A stretch of 13,517 nucleotides of DNA, from NCBI GenBank assembly GCA_002304785.1, contig DBMG01000181.1, positions 8,464 to 21,980 of the forward strand, in the 5' to 3' direction. A program made the position numbers and the translations under genes. Below the pieces are notes generated by a model. It did no database searches. It had not been told where the DNA came from and worked only from the letters and a program-made list of their open reading frames with translations. Positions 1-7,086 of the stretch are shown here, in pieces. Numbering within the stretch: position 1 is the first letter of the stretch; the number at the start of each line of letters is the position of its first letter. The stretch is from Candidatus Accumulibacter sp. UBA704 (GTDB lineage: Bacteria > Pseudomonadota > Gammaproteobacteria > Burkholderiales > Rhodocyclaceae).

Positions 1-107
1 GTCAGCGGGGGACGCTGAAGCAATGTTTGCAGTCTACGGATTCGCCGGCTGGTTGTCTGTTGGGCTTGTTCGACGTTTGCGTGACCGCGCGTAACAGCTC
101 GGTCGAG

Positions 108-296
108 TCAGTGATTCCACCGGCCCGATTTATGCCTCCAGCAGCGAACCGCATACCAGCAGAGCGTGCAAGGAATGGCGATCATCAGCGCCTTCAAGAT
201 TTCGAGACGTCCTTCGCTCAGCAAATCCCACGCGACAACCCCGACGAATATGCCGATGCCTTCGGCAAGGGGGAACTTCGTCGGGCGATAGGACAT
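108..296 (-). CDS. Small hypothetical inner-membrane protein (62 aa)
   Basis: I do not recognise a named family. The protein has two hydrophobic stretches, roughly residues 10-26 (around AEGIGIFVGVVAW) and 34-52 (around LMIAIPCTLCWYAV). They are separated by a short charged turn and followed by a basic tail, so a two-helix membrane hairpin is likely. The second helix contains a CTLC motif and another Cys a few residues later. I chose the ATG at 296 because GAAAG lies about 10 nt upstream; an in-frame TTG at 305 is possible but would sit almost on top of that site. It lies downstream of the kinase gene on the same strand, with a gap of about 226 bp, so it need not share a transcript. Coding status rests on the amino-acid composition only. 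Confidence 0.55.
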   Translation of the reverse strand: MSYRPTKFPLAEGIGIFVGVVAWDLLSEGRLEILKALMIAIPCTLCWYAVRCWRHKSGRWNH

Positions 297-522
297 GGTA
301 TTCAATCTTTCGTTACCCAGGAAAGAGAGTGGTGCGCCGTGGATGTCGGGACGAATTCAATGGATTCGGGGAAGGGCCGTGAAGCATTCGGGCCTGACGG
401 TTCGGTTTTCGCGGAGAAGCGGGGGATCTGAAAGCGCGGGAGCATGCCAGGATTCTCCATCGAACGGATCGTTGAGGCGAAAATCTTAGTCAGCTCGAAG
501 GCTTCTGTCTGCGGTGCTTTCG

Positions 523-1941
523 TCAGGATTGTGTGACGCTTTGTAACAACGGCCAACTCAGCGTGAATCGGGCTCCGCCGATCGGCGATTCATCGGCAAA
601 CGCCGTGCCGCCATGCTGCTCCATGACCAGGCTGACAATGGCCAGGCCGAGGCCGTGTCCACCCGTTGCGCGATCGCGCGAGCGGTCGAGCCGGGTGAAT
701 GCCGTAAACACACGTTGGCGCTCCTCCGGTGGGATGCCGATGCCGTCATCGTCGACATGCACTCGGATGTTCTTGCCCACGATCTCGGCGCTGACGACAA
801 TCTTCGTCTTCGCGTACTTGAGCGCATTGCGCAACAGGTTGGTCACGGCATATGGCATGCTCTTCAGATCGAGTTCGACGAGTTGCCCCTGTGGCAGTGC
901 GCTCATGTCGATCGACAACTCCAGGTTGCGCGTGAGGATGCGCAGCGAATCGACCTCTTCGGACAGCCAGGAAGAGAATTCGACAGATGTCAGGTGCAAT
1001 TCCGGTTGCTCCCGTTCGAAGCGCGAGTACGCCAGGCTCGACTCGATGAGTTCGTCCAGTTCGTCGAGATCTTCTTCCATCATCTGCCAAAGACGCTCCC
1101 GTTCTTCCTTTTCCGGCGTCTCCGCCAGCATTTCCAGGGCAAAGCGCATGCGGGCGATGGGTGTGCGCAACTCGTGGGAAATGGCGCTCGACAACTCCTT
1201 CTGAGTAGCGATCAGGCGCTGGATGCGTTCCGCCATGCCGTTCAGGGTTTCGGTCAGCAAGTCGAAGGCGCTGCTTTTCGCTTCGGGGGCGCGCCGCTCG
1301 AAATGCCCTTCCCCGAGAGCTCGCGCCGTCTTGCGCAGTGCTTCGAGGTCGCGCCAGACCGGTCGTACCCAGAACCATACGGCAATCGCCAGGAACAGTC
1401 CGATCAGGCTCCAGGTCAGCAGGCGGATACGCAGTTCGAAAGGCATGGCGCGAGGCCGGTCCGGATTCGCATCCGGGGAGAACGGGCCGACCACCAGGAT
1501 TTGAGGCGTCTGCTTCAGGCGGTGGTAGATGATGTCGCCGTCGGAATCGACCACCAGTTCGCCGGCGTCGAGCTTTTCCGCCTGCTTGGGTTTGAGCTTG
1601 AGAGTCCACCGCTCGACGATGCCCAGGCGGTAGGAAAACTTGGAGTCGAGTTCCTTGATCAGTTTGGGCCACTCCGTCCGCGGCTTGCGGAACAGGGCGT
1701 CTTCGATCAGGACGATCGTGCCGCGCATGAAGCGACTGGTGTAGTCGTCGGTAATGCCCTTGAGCGCAGACGAGATCACGAAGTCGGCGACAAAGGCGAT
1801 AACCACGAACGACCCCATGACCAGCAGGTAGAAACTGAGGAACAAGCGCGACAGGCTGTAACCGCCCCGCCAGGGCGCGTGCTTGTAGCGCCCGAAAATG
1901 TTGAGCAGGCTGCTGCCGCCGCCGTTGCTATTGCCAGTCAT
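523..1941 (-). CDS. rstB: RstB-like sensor histidine kinase
   Basis: Membrane sensor kinase of 472 residues. A short cytoplasmic N-terminus precedes TM1 (about 32-57), a periplasmic sensor region (about 58-172), TM2 (about 173-193) and a HAMP linker (about 194-246). The dimerisation domain carries SHELRTP with phospho-acceptor His256. The ATPase domain shows the N box NLLRNALKYA (368-377), the G1 box DDDGIGIP (397-404) and the G2 box GGHGLGLAIV (427-436), so all catalytic motifs are intact. The start at 1941 gives a 14-nt overlap with the upstream regulator, which is typical of translational coupling; longer reading in this frame would run deep into the regulator gene. The assignment to RstB rests on the HELRTP neighbourhood and on the strongly RstA-like partner. 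The signal sensed is unknown; it could equally be described as a generic OmpR-class kinase. Confidence 0.9.
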   Translation of the reverse strand: MTGNSNGGGSSLLNIFGRYKHAPWRGGYSLSRLFLSFYLLVMGSFVVIAFVADFVISSALKGITDDYTSRFMRGTIVLIEDALFRKPRTEWPKLIKELDSKFSYRLGIVERWTLKLKPKQAEKLDAGELVVDSDGDIIYHRLKQTPQILVVGPFSPDANPDRPRAMPFELRIRLLTWSLIGLFLAIAVWFWVRPVWRDLEALRKTARALGEGHFERRAPEAKSSAFDLLTETLNGMAERIQRLIATQKELSSAISHELRTPIARMRFALEMLAETPEKEERERLWQMMEEDLDELDELIESSLAYSRFEREQPELHLTSVEFSSWLSEEVDSLRILTRNLELSIDMSALPQGQLVELDLKSMPYAVTNLLRNALKYAKTKIVVSAEIVGKNIRVHVDDDGIGIPPEERQRVFTAFTRLDRSRDRATGGHGLGLAIVSLVMEQHGGTAFADESPIGGARFTLSWPLLQSVTQS

Positions 1942-2647
1942 GCTTGCTGAACAGATAGCCCTTCCCGCGCACGGTCTTGATCCGCGTCGGATTTTCCGGA
2001 TCGTCGCCGAGCTTCCTGCGCAGCCGTGAAATGCGTGCGTCGATCGACCGGTCGAGGCCGTCGAAGCCGATGCCGCGCAACTGCTGCAGAAGATCATCGC
2101 GCGACAGGATGTTGCCGGCGTGGCGGGCCAGGAGCCACAGGAGATCGAATTCTGCGGTGGTCAGGTCGATCGTATCCTTGCCCAGATAGGTGCTGCGCGT
2201 GGCCTGGCTGATCCGGAAATTGCCGAACGATAGCTCGGCGGATTCTCCGGTTTCGTGAGTTTCCTCGGCGGAGCCCGAAGCGCCCGGGGTCCGGCGCAGA
2301 AGCGCCTTGATGCGTGCCAGCAGGAGCCGCGGTTGTACGGGTTTGGCCAGATAGTCGTCAGCGCCGAGTTCAAGTCCGAGAATCTGGTCCAGATCCTCGT
2401 CGCGCGCCGTTAGCATGAGGATCACCCCCTTGTATTTGTCGCGGACCGAGCGGCAGACCTCGAATCCGTCCTTTCCGGGCAGCATGATGTCCAGGATCAC
2501 CAGTTCCGGATCATCGTTCAGGATGCGCGTCTCGGCGGTGTCTCCGCGCGCCTCGATGGTGACGTCGAAATCGTTCTTTTGCAGGTACTCGGCTGTCAGT
2601 TTGGCGAGGCGGTCATCGTCTTCGACCAGCAGGATGCGTGTTTTCAT
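1928..2647 (-). CDS. rstA: RstA-like OmpR-family response regulator
   Basis: DNA-binding response regulator of 239 residues. The receiver domain (1-118) has the acidic pocket E9/D10/D11, phospho-acceptor Asp53 in LDIMLPGKDG, Thr80 and Lys102. The linker is short and Glu/Ser-rich. The C-terminal winged helix (about 138-234) has LTTAEFDLLWLLARHAG, a recognition region DRSIDARISRLRRKL and the ending TVRGKGYLF. These stretches resemble E. coli RstA closely from memory, including the terminal KHDW. The ATG at 2647 starts the receiver fold directly; the frame stays open upstream, but that extension has no domain logic. No good Shine-Dalgarno is visible. The gene is the first of a two-gene operon with the kinase and is divergent from dsbB, with 155 bp between the starts. 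Confidence 0.92.
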   Translation of the reverse strand: MKTRILLVEDDDRLAKLTAEYLQKNDFDVTIEARGDTAETRILNDDPELVILDIMLPGKDGFEVCRSVRDKYKGVILMLTARDEDLDQILGLELGADDYLAKPVQPRLLLARIKALLRRTPGASGSAEETHETGESAELSFGNFRISQATRSTYLGKDTIDLTTAEFDLLWLLARHAGNILSRDDLLQQLRGIGFDGLDRSIDARISRLRRKLGDDPENPTRIKTVRGKGYLFSKHDWQ

Positions 2648-2665
2648 GGCGTATTGATGACGGTG

Positions 2666-2681
2666 GGTGGATAGGTGGATA
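2666..2681 (-). repeat. Tandem direct repeat in the rstA leader
   Basis: GGTGGATA occurs twice back to back on the plus strand, 19-34 bp upstream of the regulator start codon. It may be an autoregulatory half-site pair or chance; the 8-bp period is shorter than the 10-11 bp spacing usual for OmpR-family sites. Confidence 0.25.
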
Positions 2682-2756
2682 ACCCGGAAATGATACTCGA
2701 TGATCGCTTTCATCTGTGAGTGCCATTGCGCGCCCGGCAAACGACGTGTGCTGCGC

Positions 2757-2765
2757 TGTTAGAAT
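2757..2765 (+). promoter_or_regulatory. Candidate extended -10 promoter for dsbB
   Basis: TGTTAGAAT matches the extended -10 pattern TGnTAnAAT and lies 38 bp before the dsbB start codon. No convincing -35 is seen at 16-18 bp upstream, which is common for extended -10 promoters. Confidence 0.45.
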
Positions 2766-2802
2766 TGCAGCCAGACTCACGATCAGGAACACTATCTTCA
2801 TT

Positions 2803-3294
2803 ATGCGCATCTCAAACCGAATGGCATTTGGCGGGCTGGCTGGCGTTGCCCTGGGATTGCTGGCTTCCGGGTTGGCGCTTGGCGAATTGCTCCATCTGCA
2901 ACCGTGTTATTGGTGCAATTTCCAGCGTCTGCTGTACATCGTGCTGGCCTTCATCGGCTTGTGCGGCGTTATGCTTCCCGGCCGGGCGAAGTCATGGGGC
3001 TTGCTGGCTGGCCTGGTATCGTTTGGCGGAGTGCTCGCAGCCGGCAAACAAAGCTGGATGCAGTTCGCTCCGCAGGACGCGGTCGAATGCGGTTTCGGCG
3101 ATCCGACGCTGATCGAGCAACTCGTGGATTGGTTGGGCAGTTTGTGGCCCTCCATGTTCATGGTGACCGGGTTGTGCAAGGAGAAGGAATGGGTTTTTCT
3201 CGGTCTGTCGCTGGCCAACTGGTCTGCGGTCTGTTTCTTTGCGTTGTTCCTTCTGTCGCTGTGGATGCTTTTCCGCTCGAATGCACGCAGATGA
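2803..3294 (+). CDS. dsbB: Disulfide bond formation protein B
   Basis: Inner-membrane enzyme that re-oxidises periplasmic DsbA and passes the electrons to quinone. The 163-residue product fits the family length and shows four hydrophobic segments. The two required cysteine pairs are present: Cys35 and Cys38 in a CYWC motif at the end of TM1, followed by NFQR, and Cys96 and Cys125 in the second periplasmic loop. The ATG at 2803 places TM1 immediately after a short basic N-terminus. AGGAA lies about 14 nt upstream, which is rather far, and an in-frame ATG at 2821 is the alternative. It stands alone, divergent from the rstA-like regulator and convergent with the symporter; no dsbA is in the window. 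The neighbouring envelope-type two-component system could act on it, but this is speculation. Confidence 0.93.
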   Translation: MRISNRMAFGGLAGVALGLLASGLALGELLHLQPCYWCNFQRLLYIVLAFIGLCGVMLPGRAKSWGLLAGLVSFGGVLAAGKQSWMQFAPQDAVECGFGDPTLIEQLVDWLGSLWPSMFMVTGLCKEKEWVFLGLSLANWSAVCFFALFLLSLWMLFRSNARR

Positions 3295-3295
3295 C

Positions 3296-3328
3296 AGGGA
3301 AGAGGCCGCGTGGTGCGGCGTCTTCCCT
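3296..3328 (+). terminator. Hairpin between convergent dsbB and symporter genes
   Basis: AGGGAAGA pairs perfectly with TCTTCCCT, and after a G/G mismatch GCCGC pairs with GCGGC around a GTGGT loop. It begins 2 nt after the dsbB stop and ends 25 bp before the symporter stop on the opposite strand. The T-rich tract (TTCTTTTT) comes about 11 nt later on the plus strand rather than directly, so it may act as a bidirectional barrier or as an RNA 3'-end stabiliser. Confidence 0.6.
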
Positions 3329-3353
3329 TCGATCAACTATTCTTTTTGGCCGA

Positions 3354-4841
3354 CTATTTCGCTGGCTCGTCTTCGCGCAAGCCTGAAGTTTCCTTGTGGC
3401 GTCCGGCGCGCAGGTTGTCGTGGATGTCCTTGTCGTGCGGTATGGCCTGCGGCAGCAGGGATCCGGCAATCATGCCGGTCGCGCTGGCGATCAGCCCGGC
3501 GAGGTGGGCCGGCACGAACGGATCCTGCGATCCGAAGATGAGAATGCCCAGCCAGGTGGTGACGCCCATGAAGATTGCCAATAGCGCCCCCTGGTTGGTG
3601 GCCTTTCTCCAGTAGATGCCGCACACCAGCGGGACGAACGCCATGACCAGAGTGATCTGATAGGCGTTTTCGACCATCTGGAAAATGGTCGCTTTCGAGT
3701 ACATGGCGTATACCGTGACCAAAAAGGTGAATGCGAGCGTAACGATCCGCATGTACAGGAGCAGTCTGCGATCCGATATGTTCGGGATCATCGGCCGCAA
3801 GAGATTTTCGGTGAACGTCACCGAAGGAGCAAGCAGCGTTGCCGATGCCGTGCTCTTGATGGCGGAAAGCAATGCGCCGAAGAACATGACTTGCGCGATG
3901 AGCGGAGTATGTTCGATGACAAGCTTCGGCAGGATCATCTGCGAGTCCGATTCGATCAGTTCCTTGACCATGTCGGGGGCAATCAGTGTCGCGGAATAGG
4001 CGAGGAACATCGGGACGAATGCGAACAGGAAGTACAGGCTGCCGCCGAGTATCGAGCCCCAGATGGCGATCTTCTCCGATTTCGACGATTGCACGCGCTG
4101 GAAAATGTCTTGTTGAGGGATGGAACCCAGCATCAAGGTGATCCATGCGGCGAAGAAGCCAATGACTTCCTTCAGGTCGAGCGACGGCCAGAACTCGAAT
4201 TTCCCGGCCGCCGCGGCGTGATTGATTACGTTGCCAACGCCTCCGGCGACGTCGGCGACCTCGGAACCGATCCACAGCATGCCGATGACGATCACCGTCA
4301 TCTGCAGCAGGTCGGTGATGGCGATGGCCCACATGCCGCCGAACAGGGTGTAGATAAGGATGGCGCCAGACCCGATCCACATGCCGGTCAATTTGGTGAT
4401 CTCCCCTCCGGAGACAACGTTGAACACCAGTCCCAGGGCGGAGATCTGGGCCGCAACCCAGCCGAGGTAGGAAATGATGATTGCAATGGCCGTAAGTGCC
4501 TCGGCAGAGCGTCCATACCGCCAGCGGTAGAAGTCGCTGATCGTCAGCAGGTTCATGCGGTACAGGGGAGCGGCGAAGAACAGACCTACGAGGATCAGGC
4601 ATAAGGCTGCGCCGAACGGGTCGGCAACAATGCCGCGCAGCCCCTCGTTCAGGAACGTGGCCGGAATGCCGAGCACCGTTTCCGACCCGAACCAGGTGGC
4701 AAAAACCGTAGCGGTCACCATGTAGAAAGGCAGGTGGCGTCCGGCGATGGCGAAGTCCTTGGTGTTATGGACACGAGTGGCGGCCCACAAGCCGATGCTG
4801 ACAGAAACGACCCAGTAGGCGATGACGAACCAGAGCAGCAT
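3354..4841 (-). CDS. Sodium:solute symporter (SSS family)
   Basis: Secondary transporter of 495 residues that uses the sodium gradient to import a small solute. It has about 13 hydrophobic segments, the usual SSS number. Family marks include WFGSETVLG near residues 50-58, LTISDFYRWRYG (99-110), PQQDIFQRV (242-250) and SAIKSTASATLLAPS (326-340). In the last of these, Ser330 and Thr331 correspond to the Ser-Thr pair that forms the Na2 sodium site in PutP-type transporters. The C-terminal tail is hydrophilic. The ATG at 4839-4841 is preceded by CGGAG about 10 nt upstream on this strand. Substrate cannot be read from sequence; proline, pantothenate, choline or carboxylates are all possible for this family. 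It is divergent from an ornithine-cyclodeaminase-family gene, which weakly favours an amino-acid substrate. Confidence 0.9.
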   Translation of the reverse strand: MLLWFVIAYWVVSVSIGLWAATRVHNTKDFAIAGRHLPFYMVTATVFATWFGSETVLGIPATFLNEGLRGIVADPFGAALCLILVGLFFAAPLYRMNLLTISDFYRWRYGRSAEALTAIAIIISYLGWVAAQISALGLVFNVVSGGEITKLTGMWIGSGAILIYTLFGGMWAIAITDLLQMTVIVIGMLWIGSEVADVAGGVGNVINHAAAAGKFEFWPSLDLKEVIGFFAAWITLMLGSIPQQDIFQRVQSSKSEKIAIWGSILGGSLYFLFAFVPMFLAYSATLIAPDMVKELIESDSQMILPKLVIEHTPLIAQVMFFGALLSAIKSTASATLLAPSVTFTENLLRPMIPNISDRRLLLYMRIVTLAFTFLVTVYAMYSKATIFQMVENAYQITLVMAFVPLVCGIYWRKATNQGALLAIFMGVTTWLGILIFGSQDPFVPAHLAGLIASATGMIAGSLLPQAIPHDKDIHDNLRAGRHKETSGLREDEPAK

Positions 4842-4954
4842 GATGAAGGTCTCCGATGCGGTTGAGGACAGGTGCGTGGAATGGACCCCGGCAGCAGGGG
4901 AACGCTCCCATGTATTCCCGAGCAGAGAACAACCCGGACCGACGATGCCAGCTA

Positions 4955-4983
4955 TTGATACCCGTTGGAAGCGGCGCTATTTT
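4955..4983 (+). promoter_or_regulatory. Candidate sigma70 promoter toward the cyclodeaminase-family gene
   Basis: TTGATA (4955-4960), a spacer of exactly 17 bp, then TATTTT (4978-4983). It would give a leader of about 200 nt that contains the 5080-5126 inverted repeats. The complementary strand reads TAAAAT at 4984-4979, so the same AT-rich patch could also serve as the -10 of the divergent symporter. Confidence 0.4.
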
Positions 4984-5079
4984 ACCGTCGAATCCGTCAG
5001 GAAAAAATATGTTTCTTTGCCCCTGAAACAGGACCGAAAGCTAGTGACGGCAGGGGCTTCGCTGGAATTGTCCGCGACG

Positions 5080-5126
5080 GGGTTTCGGTTCGGTCGGCAC
5101 CGGGTTCGGGCCGGGTCGAAACCCGG
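5080..5126. repeat. Nested inverted repeats upstream of the cyclodeaminase-family gene
   Basis: GGGTTTCG (5080-5087) is the exact reverse complement of CGAAACCC (5117-5124). CCGGGTT (5100-5106) is the reverse complement of AACCCGG (5120-5126), so the right-hand arm can pair with either left partner. GGTTCGG also recurs directly. It could be an operator or a switching leader structure. Confidence 0.4.
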
Positions 5127-5141
5127 AATGAAGATTGCCGG

Positions 5142-5147
5142 TAGAAT
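5142..5147 (+). promoter_or_regulatory. Candidate -10 box (TAGAAT)
   Basis: The context GGTAGAATGG is the same as that of the -10 candidate before rpe in this window. It lies 56 bp before the start codon. No good -35 is present at the expected distance; the nested repeats end 15 bp upstream, where a regulator could act. Confidence 0.35.
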
Positions 5148-5197
5148 GGCCGTCAATGTGAATATTTCCCTTTTTCGGCCGACTTTCCGGAGGATTT

Positions 5198-6157
5198 ATG
5201 GCGCTGTTTTTGAATGAAGACGATGTTCGTCAGTTGCTGACCATGCCGTTGACCATCGAAGCCGTTGAAGAATCGCACAAGGAGCTTTCCCTGGCCCGCG
5301 CCATCGATATTCCGCGCCAGCGCACGCGGCTACCGCAAACCGCGTTGCATATCCTGCAAGGAGCGCTGCCCGGTCGCGATGCAATCGGCTACAAGGCCTA
5401 TACGAGCAATCGTTCTGGCATCCGTTTTCTGGTGCATGTTTTCAGCGCCGCCAGCGGAGTCTTGCGCGTGGTCTTGGAAGCCGACTATCTGGGCATGATG
5501 CGCACCGGCGCCGCTTCCGGCGTGGCCACCCGATGGTTGGCCCGTCCCGACGCGGAAGTGTTGGGCGTCTTCGGCGCCGGCTGGCAGGCCGAGGGGAATA
5601 TCGAGGCGGTGGCCGCCGTGCGCAAGCTGCGCAAGGTCAAGGTCTTTGCGCGCAATGCGGAGCGTCTGGCGGCATTCTGCACGAAAATATCCGATCGCCT
5701 GGAAATCGACGTGGTTCCAGCTTCGTCTCCGGAGGATACGGTGCGCGGCAGCGACATCGTCAGCACCATCACCACGGCCAGTTCGCCGCTGTTCGACGCG
5801 GCGTGGCTGTCGCCGGGAACACACATCAACGCCGCTGGTTCCAATTCGCTGATCCGTCGCGAGGTTGGCGAGGATGTGCTCAAGGTCAGCCATCCGATCG
5901 TTGTCGATAGCGTCGAAACGGCGCTCAAGGAAGCCGGTGATCTACTCCCCGCGCTGGAAAAGGGGCGGCTGAGCGAGCGGCAGCTGGTCGAACTAGGCGA
6001 CGTCATCCTCGGACGCCATCCGGGTCGGTCGAAACCGGAAGACATTACCCTTTTTGAGTCACAGGGCATGGCGATCCAGGATGTTTCCGTGGCTGTGCGA
6101 CTTGAGGCGCTGGCTCGCGAGCAGGGACTGGGCGTCGAGTTGCCTTACGGGGGCTAG
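5198..6157 (+). CDS. Ornithine cyclodeaminase / mu-crystallin family protein
   Basis: NAD(P)-dependent enzyme of 319 residues. Members of the family deaminate ornithine to proline, act as alanine dehydrogenases, or reduce cyclic ketimines; the exact reaction here cannot be fixed from sequence. An N-terminal substrate domain carries Arg44 (QRTRLP), Lys66 (GYKAY) and RTGAASGVAT (102-111). The Rossmann domain has GVFGAGWQAEG (123-133), and later come DIVSTITTA (186-194), INAAGSNS (210-217) and Asp237 in VVDSVETA, the position of the family's catalytic Asp. The fold seems complete and of normal length. The ATG at 5198 follows GGAGG at a 5-nt distance, an excellent ribosome site. It is the first plus-strand gene after the divergent region; 110 bp separate it from the phosphatase gene, so co-transcription is uncertain. 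Confidence 0.9.
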   Translation: MALFLNEDDVRQLLTMPLTIEAVEESHKELSLARAIDIPRQRTRLPQTALHILQGALPGRDAIGYKAYTSNRSGIRFLVHVFSAASGVLRVVLEADYLGMMRTGAASGVATRWLARPDAEVLGVFGAGWQAEGNIEAVAAVRKLRKVKVFARNAERLAAFCTKISDRLEIDVVPASSPEDTVRGSDIVSTITTASSPLFDAAWLSPGTHINAAGSNSLIRREVGEDVLKVSHPIVVDSVETALKEAGDLLPALEKGRLSERQLVELGDVILGRHPGRSKPEDITLFESQGMAIQDVSVAVRLEALAREQGLGVELPYGG

Positions 6158-6174
6158 TTTTGCCACGGAATTGA

Positions 6175-6204
6175 TTGACTGTTTTCTCGTGTTGCTAGGA
6201 GAAT
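6175..6204 (+). promoter_or_regulatory. Weak candidate promoter for the phosphatase-FHA genes
   Basis: TTGACT (6175-6180), 18-bp spacer, GAGAAT (6199-6204). The -35 is good and the -10 poor. It lies in the 110-bp gap before the GTG start of the phosphatase. Confidence 0.25.
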
Positions 6205-6267
6205 GCTCGTTACACGTTATCCTGCGGCACCAATCGCGGACACGGGTTTAAGTGACAGGGAGATGAT

Positions 6268-7059
6268 GTGGCCAGCACGCTGAGCGACGCGCTCGAGATT
6301 GTTGTCCGGACAGACCCCGGTATGGTCCGGGAGCTCAACGAGGATGCCGTTTTCGCCAATCCGACGCGGGGGCTGGTAATCCTGGCCGATGGCATGGGCG
6401 GCTACAATGCCGGGGAAGTTGCGAGCGGCATGGCGACCTCGTTCCTGGCTTCGGCGCTGGAAACGTCCTTTTTCGATAGGCATCCTGAGGGTGTCAGTGA
6501 TCCCGGGGAGACGTCGTTTGCCCATGGATGTCTTCACGACAGCATCGCCAGGGCCAACACGGCGATCTACAACGCAGCCATCAGCGAGCCGCAGTTCTCC
6601 GGGATGGGCACGACTCTTGTGACAGCCCTGTTTTACGACAACAAGGTGGCCGTGGCGCACATCGGCGACTCCCGCCTGTATCGCTTGCGCGACGAAGCGC
6701 TTTCCATTGTCACGCGTGACCATTCGCTGCTGCAGGAACAGATCGATAGCGGCATGATCACGGCCGAGGAAGCGCGGTACTCGCAAAACAAGAACCTGGT
6801 CACCCGCGCGTTGGGCGTCGAGCCGTCGGTGGAGCCGGAAATCAACGAATATGCAGTGCTGCCCGGGGATGTCTACCTGTTTTGCTCGGACGGGTTGAAC
6901 GACATGCTTGTGGACGAAGAAATCCAGTTGGTCCTGCAAACGTTGTCGGTCAACCTCGATCTGGCCGCCAAGCAGCTGATCCAGATGGCCAATGACAATG
7001 GCGGGCGCGATAATATTTCGGTGATCCTGGTCAAGATTCTGCGCGCTTTTCCGGCGTGA
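6268..7059 (+). CDS. PP2C-family Ser/Thr protein phosphatase
   Basis: Soluble metal-dependent phosphatase of 263 residues, the length of bacterial Stp/PrpC-type enzymes with no extra domains. Metal and catalytic motifs are all present: NEDAVF with Asp26, LADGMGGYNAGE with Asp41-Gly42, SGMGTTLV (111-118), AHIGDSRLYR with Asp134, TRDHS (149-153), LFCSDGLND with Asp208, and GGRDNISVILV with Asp248-Asn249. It should remove phosphate from Ser/Thr residues of proteins modified by a Hanks-type kinase. The start is GTG at 6268, supported by GGGAG 5 nt upstream; the nearby ATGs are out of frame. The FHA gene follows after 27 bp, which fits an operon in which the phosphatase controls phosphorylation read by the FHA protein. 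No kinase is encoded in this window. Confidence 0.95.
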   Translation: MASTLSDALEIVVRTDPGMVRELNEDAVFANPTRGLVILADGMGGYNAGEVASGMATSFLASALETSFFDRHPEGVSDPGETSFAHGCLHDSIARANTAIYNAAISEPQFSGMGTTLVTALFYDNKVAVAHIGDSRLYRLRDEALSIVTRDHSLLQEQIDSGMITAEEARYSQNKNLVTRALGVEPSVEPEINEYAVLPGDVYLFCSDGLNDMLVDEEIQLVLQTLSVNLDLAAKQLIQMANDNGGRDNISVILVKILRAFPA

Positions 7060-7086
7060 CTGCTTTTTCAAATAGGGTGGCAAGCG

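Larger units (their letters stand above)
4842..5197. other. 356-bp divergent intergenic region
   Basis: It separates the minus-strand symporter from the plus-strand cyclodeaminase-family gene. The reading frame open through it on the plus strand has no protein-like composition and runs into the next gene out of frame, so I do not call it. It contains promoter candidates at 4955-4983 and 5142-5147 (plus), an AT-rich TAAAAT on the minus strand at 4979-4984 that may serve the symporter, and nested inverted repeats at 5080-5126. I see no RNA gene. Confidence 0.6.

Noticed and set aside
1..107. Any feature at the extreme left end
   Set aside because: No frame with protein-like composition, no hairpin plus T-run and no RNA gene could be supported.
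27..431. 134-codon plus-strand ORF at the left end
   Set aside because: It is antisense to the more convincing small membrane protein, and its composition shows no domain or hydrophobic pattern.
302..556. 84-codon minus-strand ORF between the kinase gene and the small membrane protein
   Set aside because: It begins inside the 3' end of the kinase gene in another frame, has no recognisable motif, membrane segment or ribosome site, and its Pro/Ser/Thr/Arg-rich composition looks like untranslated GC-rich DNA.
613..1950. 445-codon plus-strand ORF opposite the kinase gene
   Set aside because: It is a long antisense frame created by high GC; the minus-strand kinase has all family motifs, and the antisense product resembles nothing.
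4822..5217. 131-codon plus-strand ORF through the divergent intergenic region
   Set aside because: It overlaps the starts of both flanking genes out of frame, and its product is basic and low in structure; the region is better explained as regulatory DNA.
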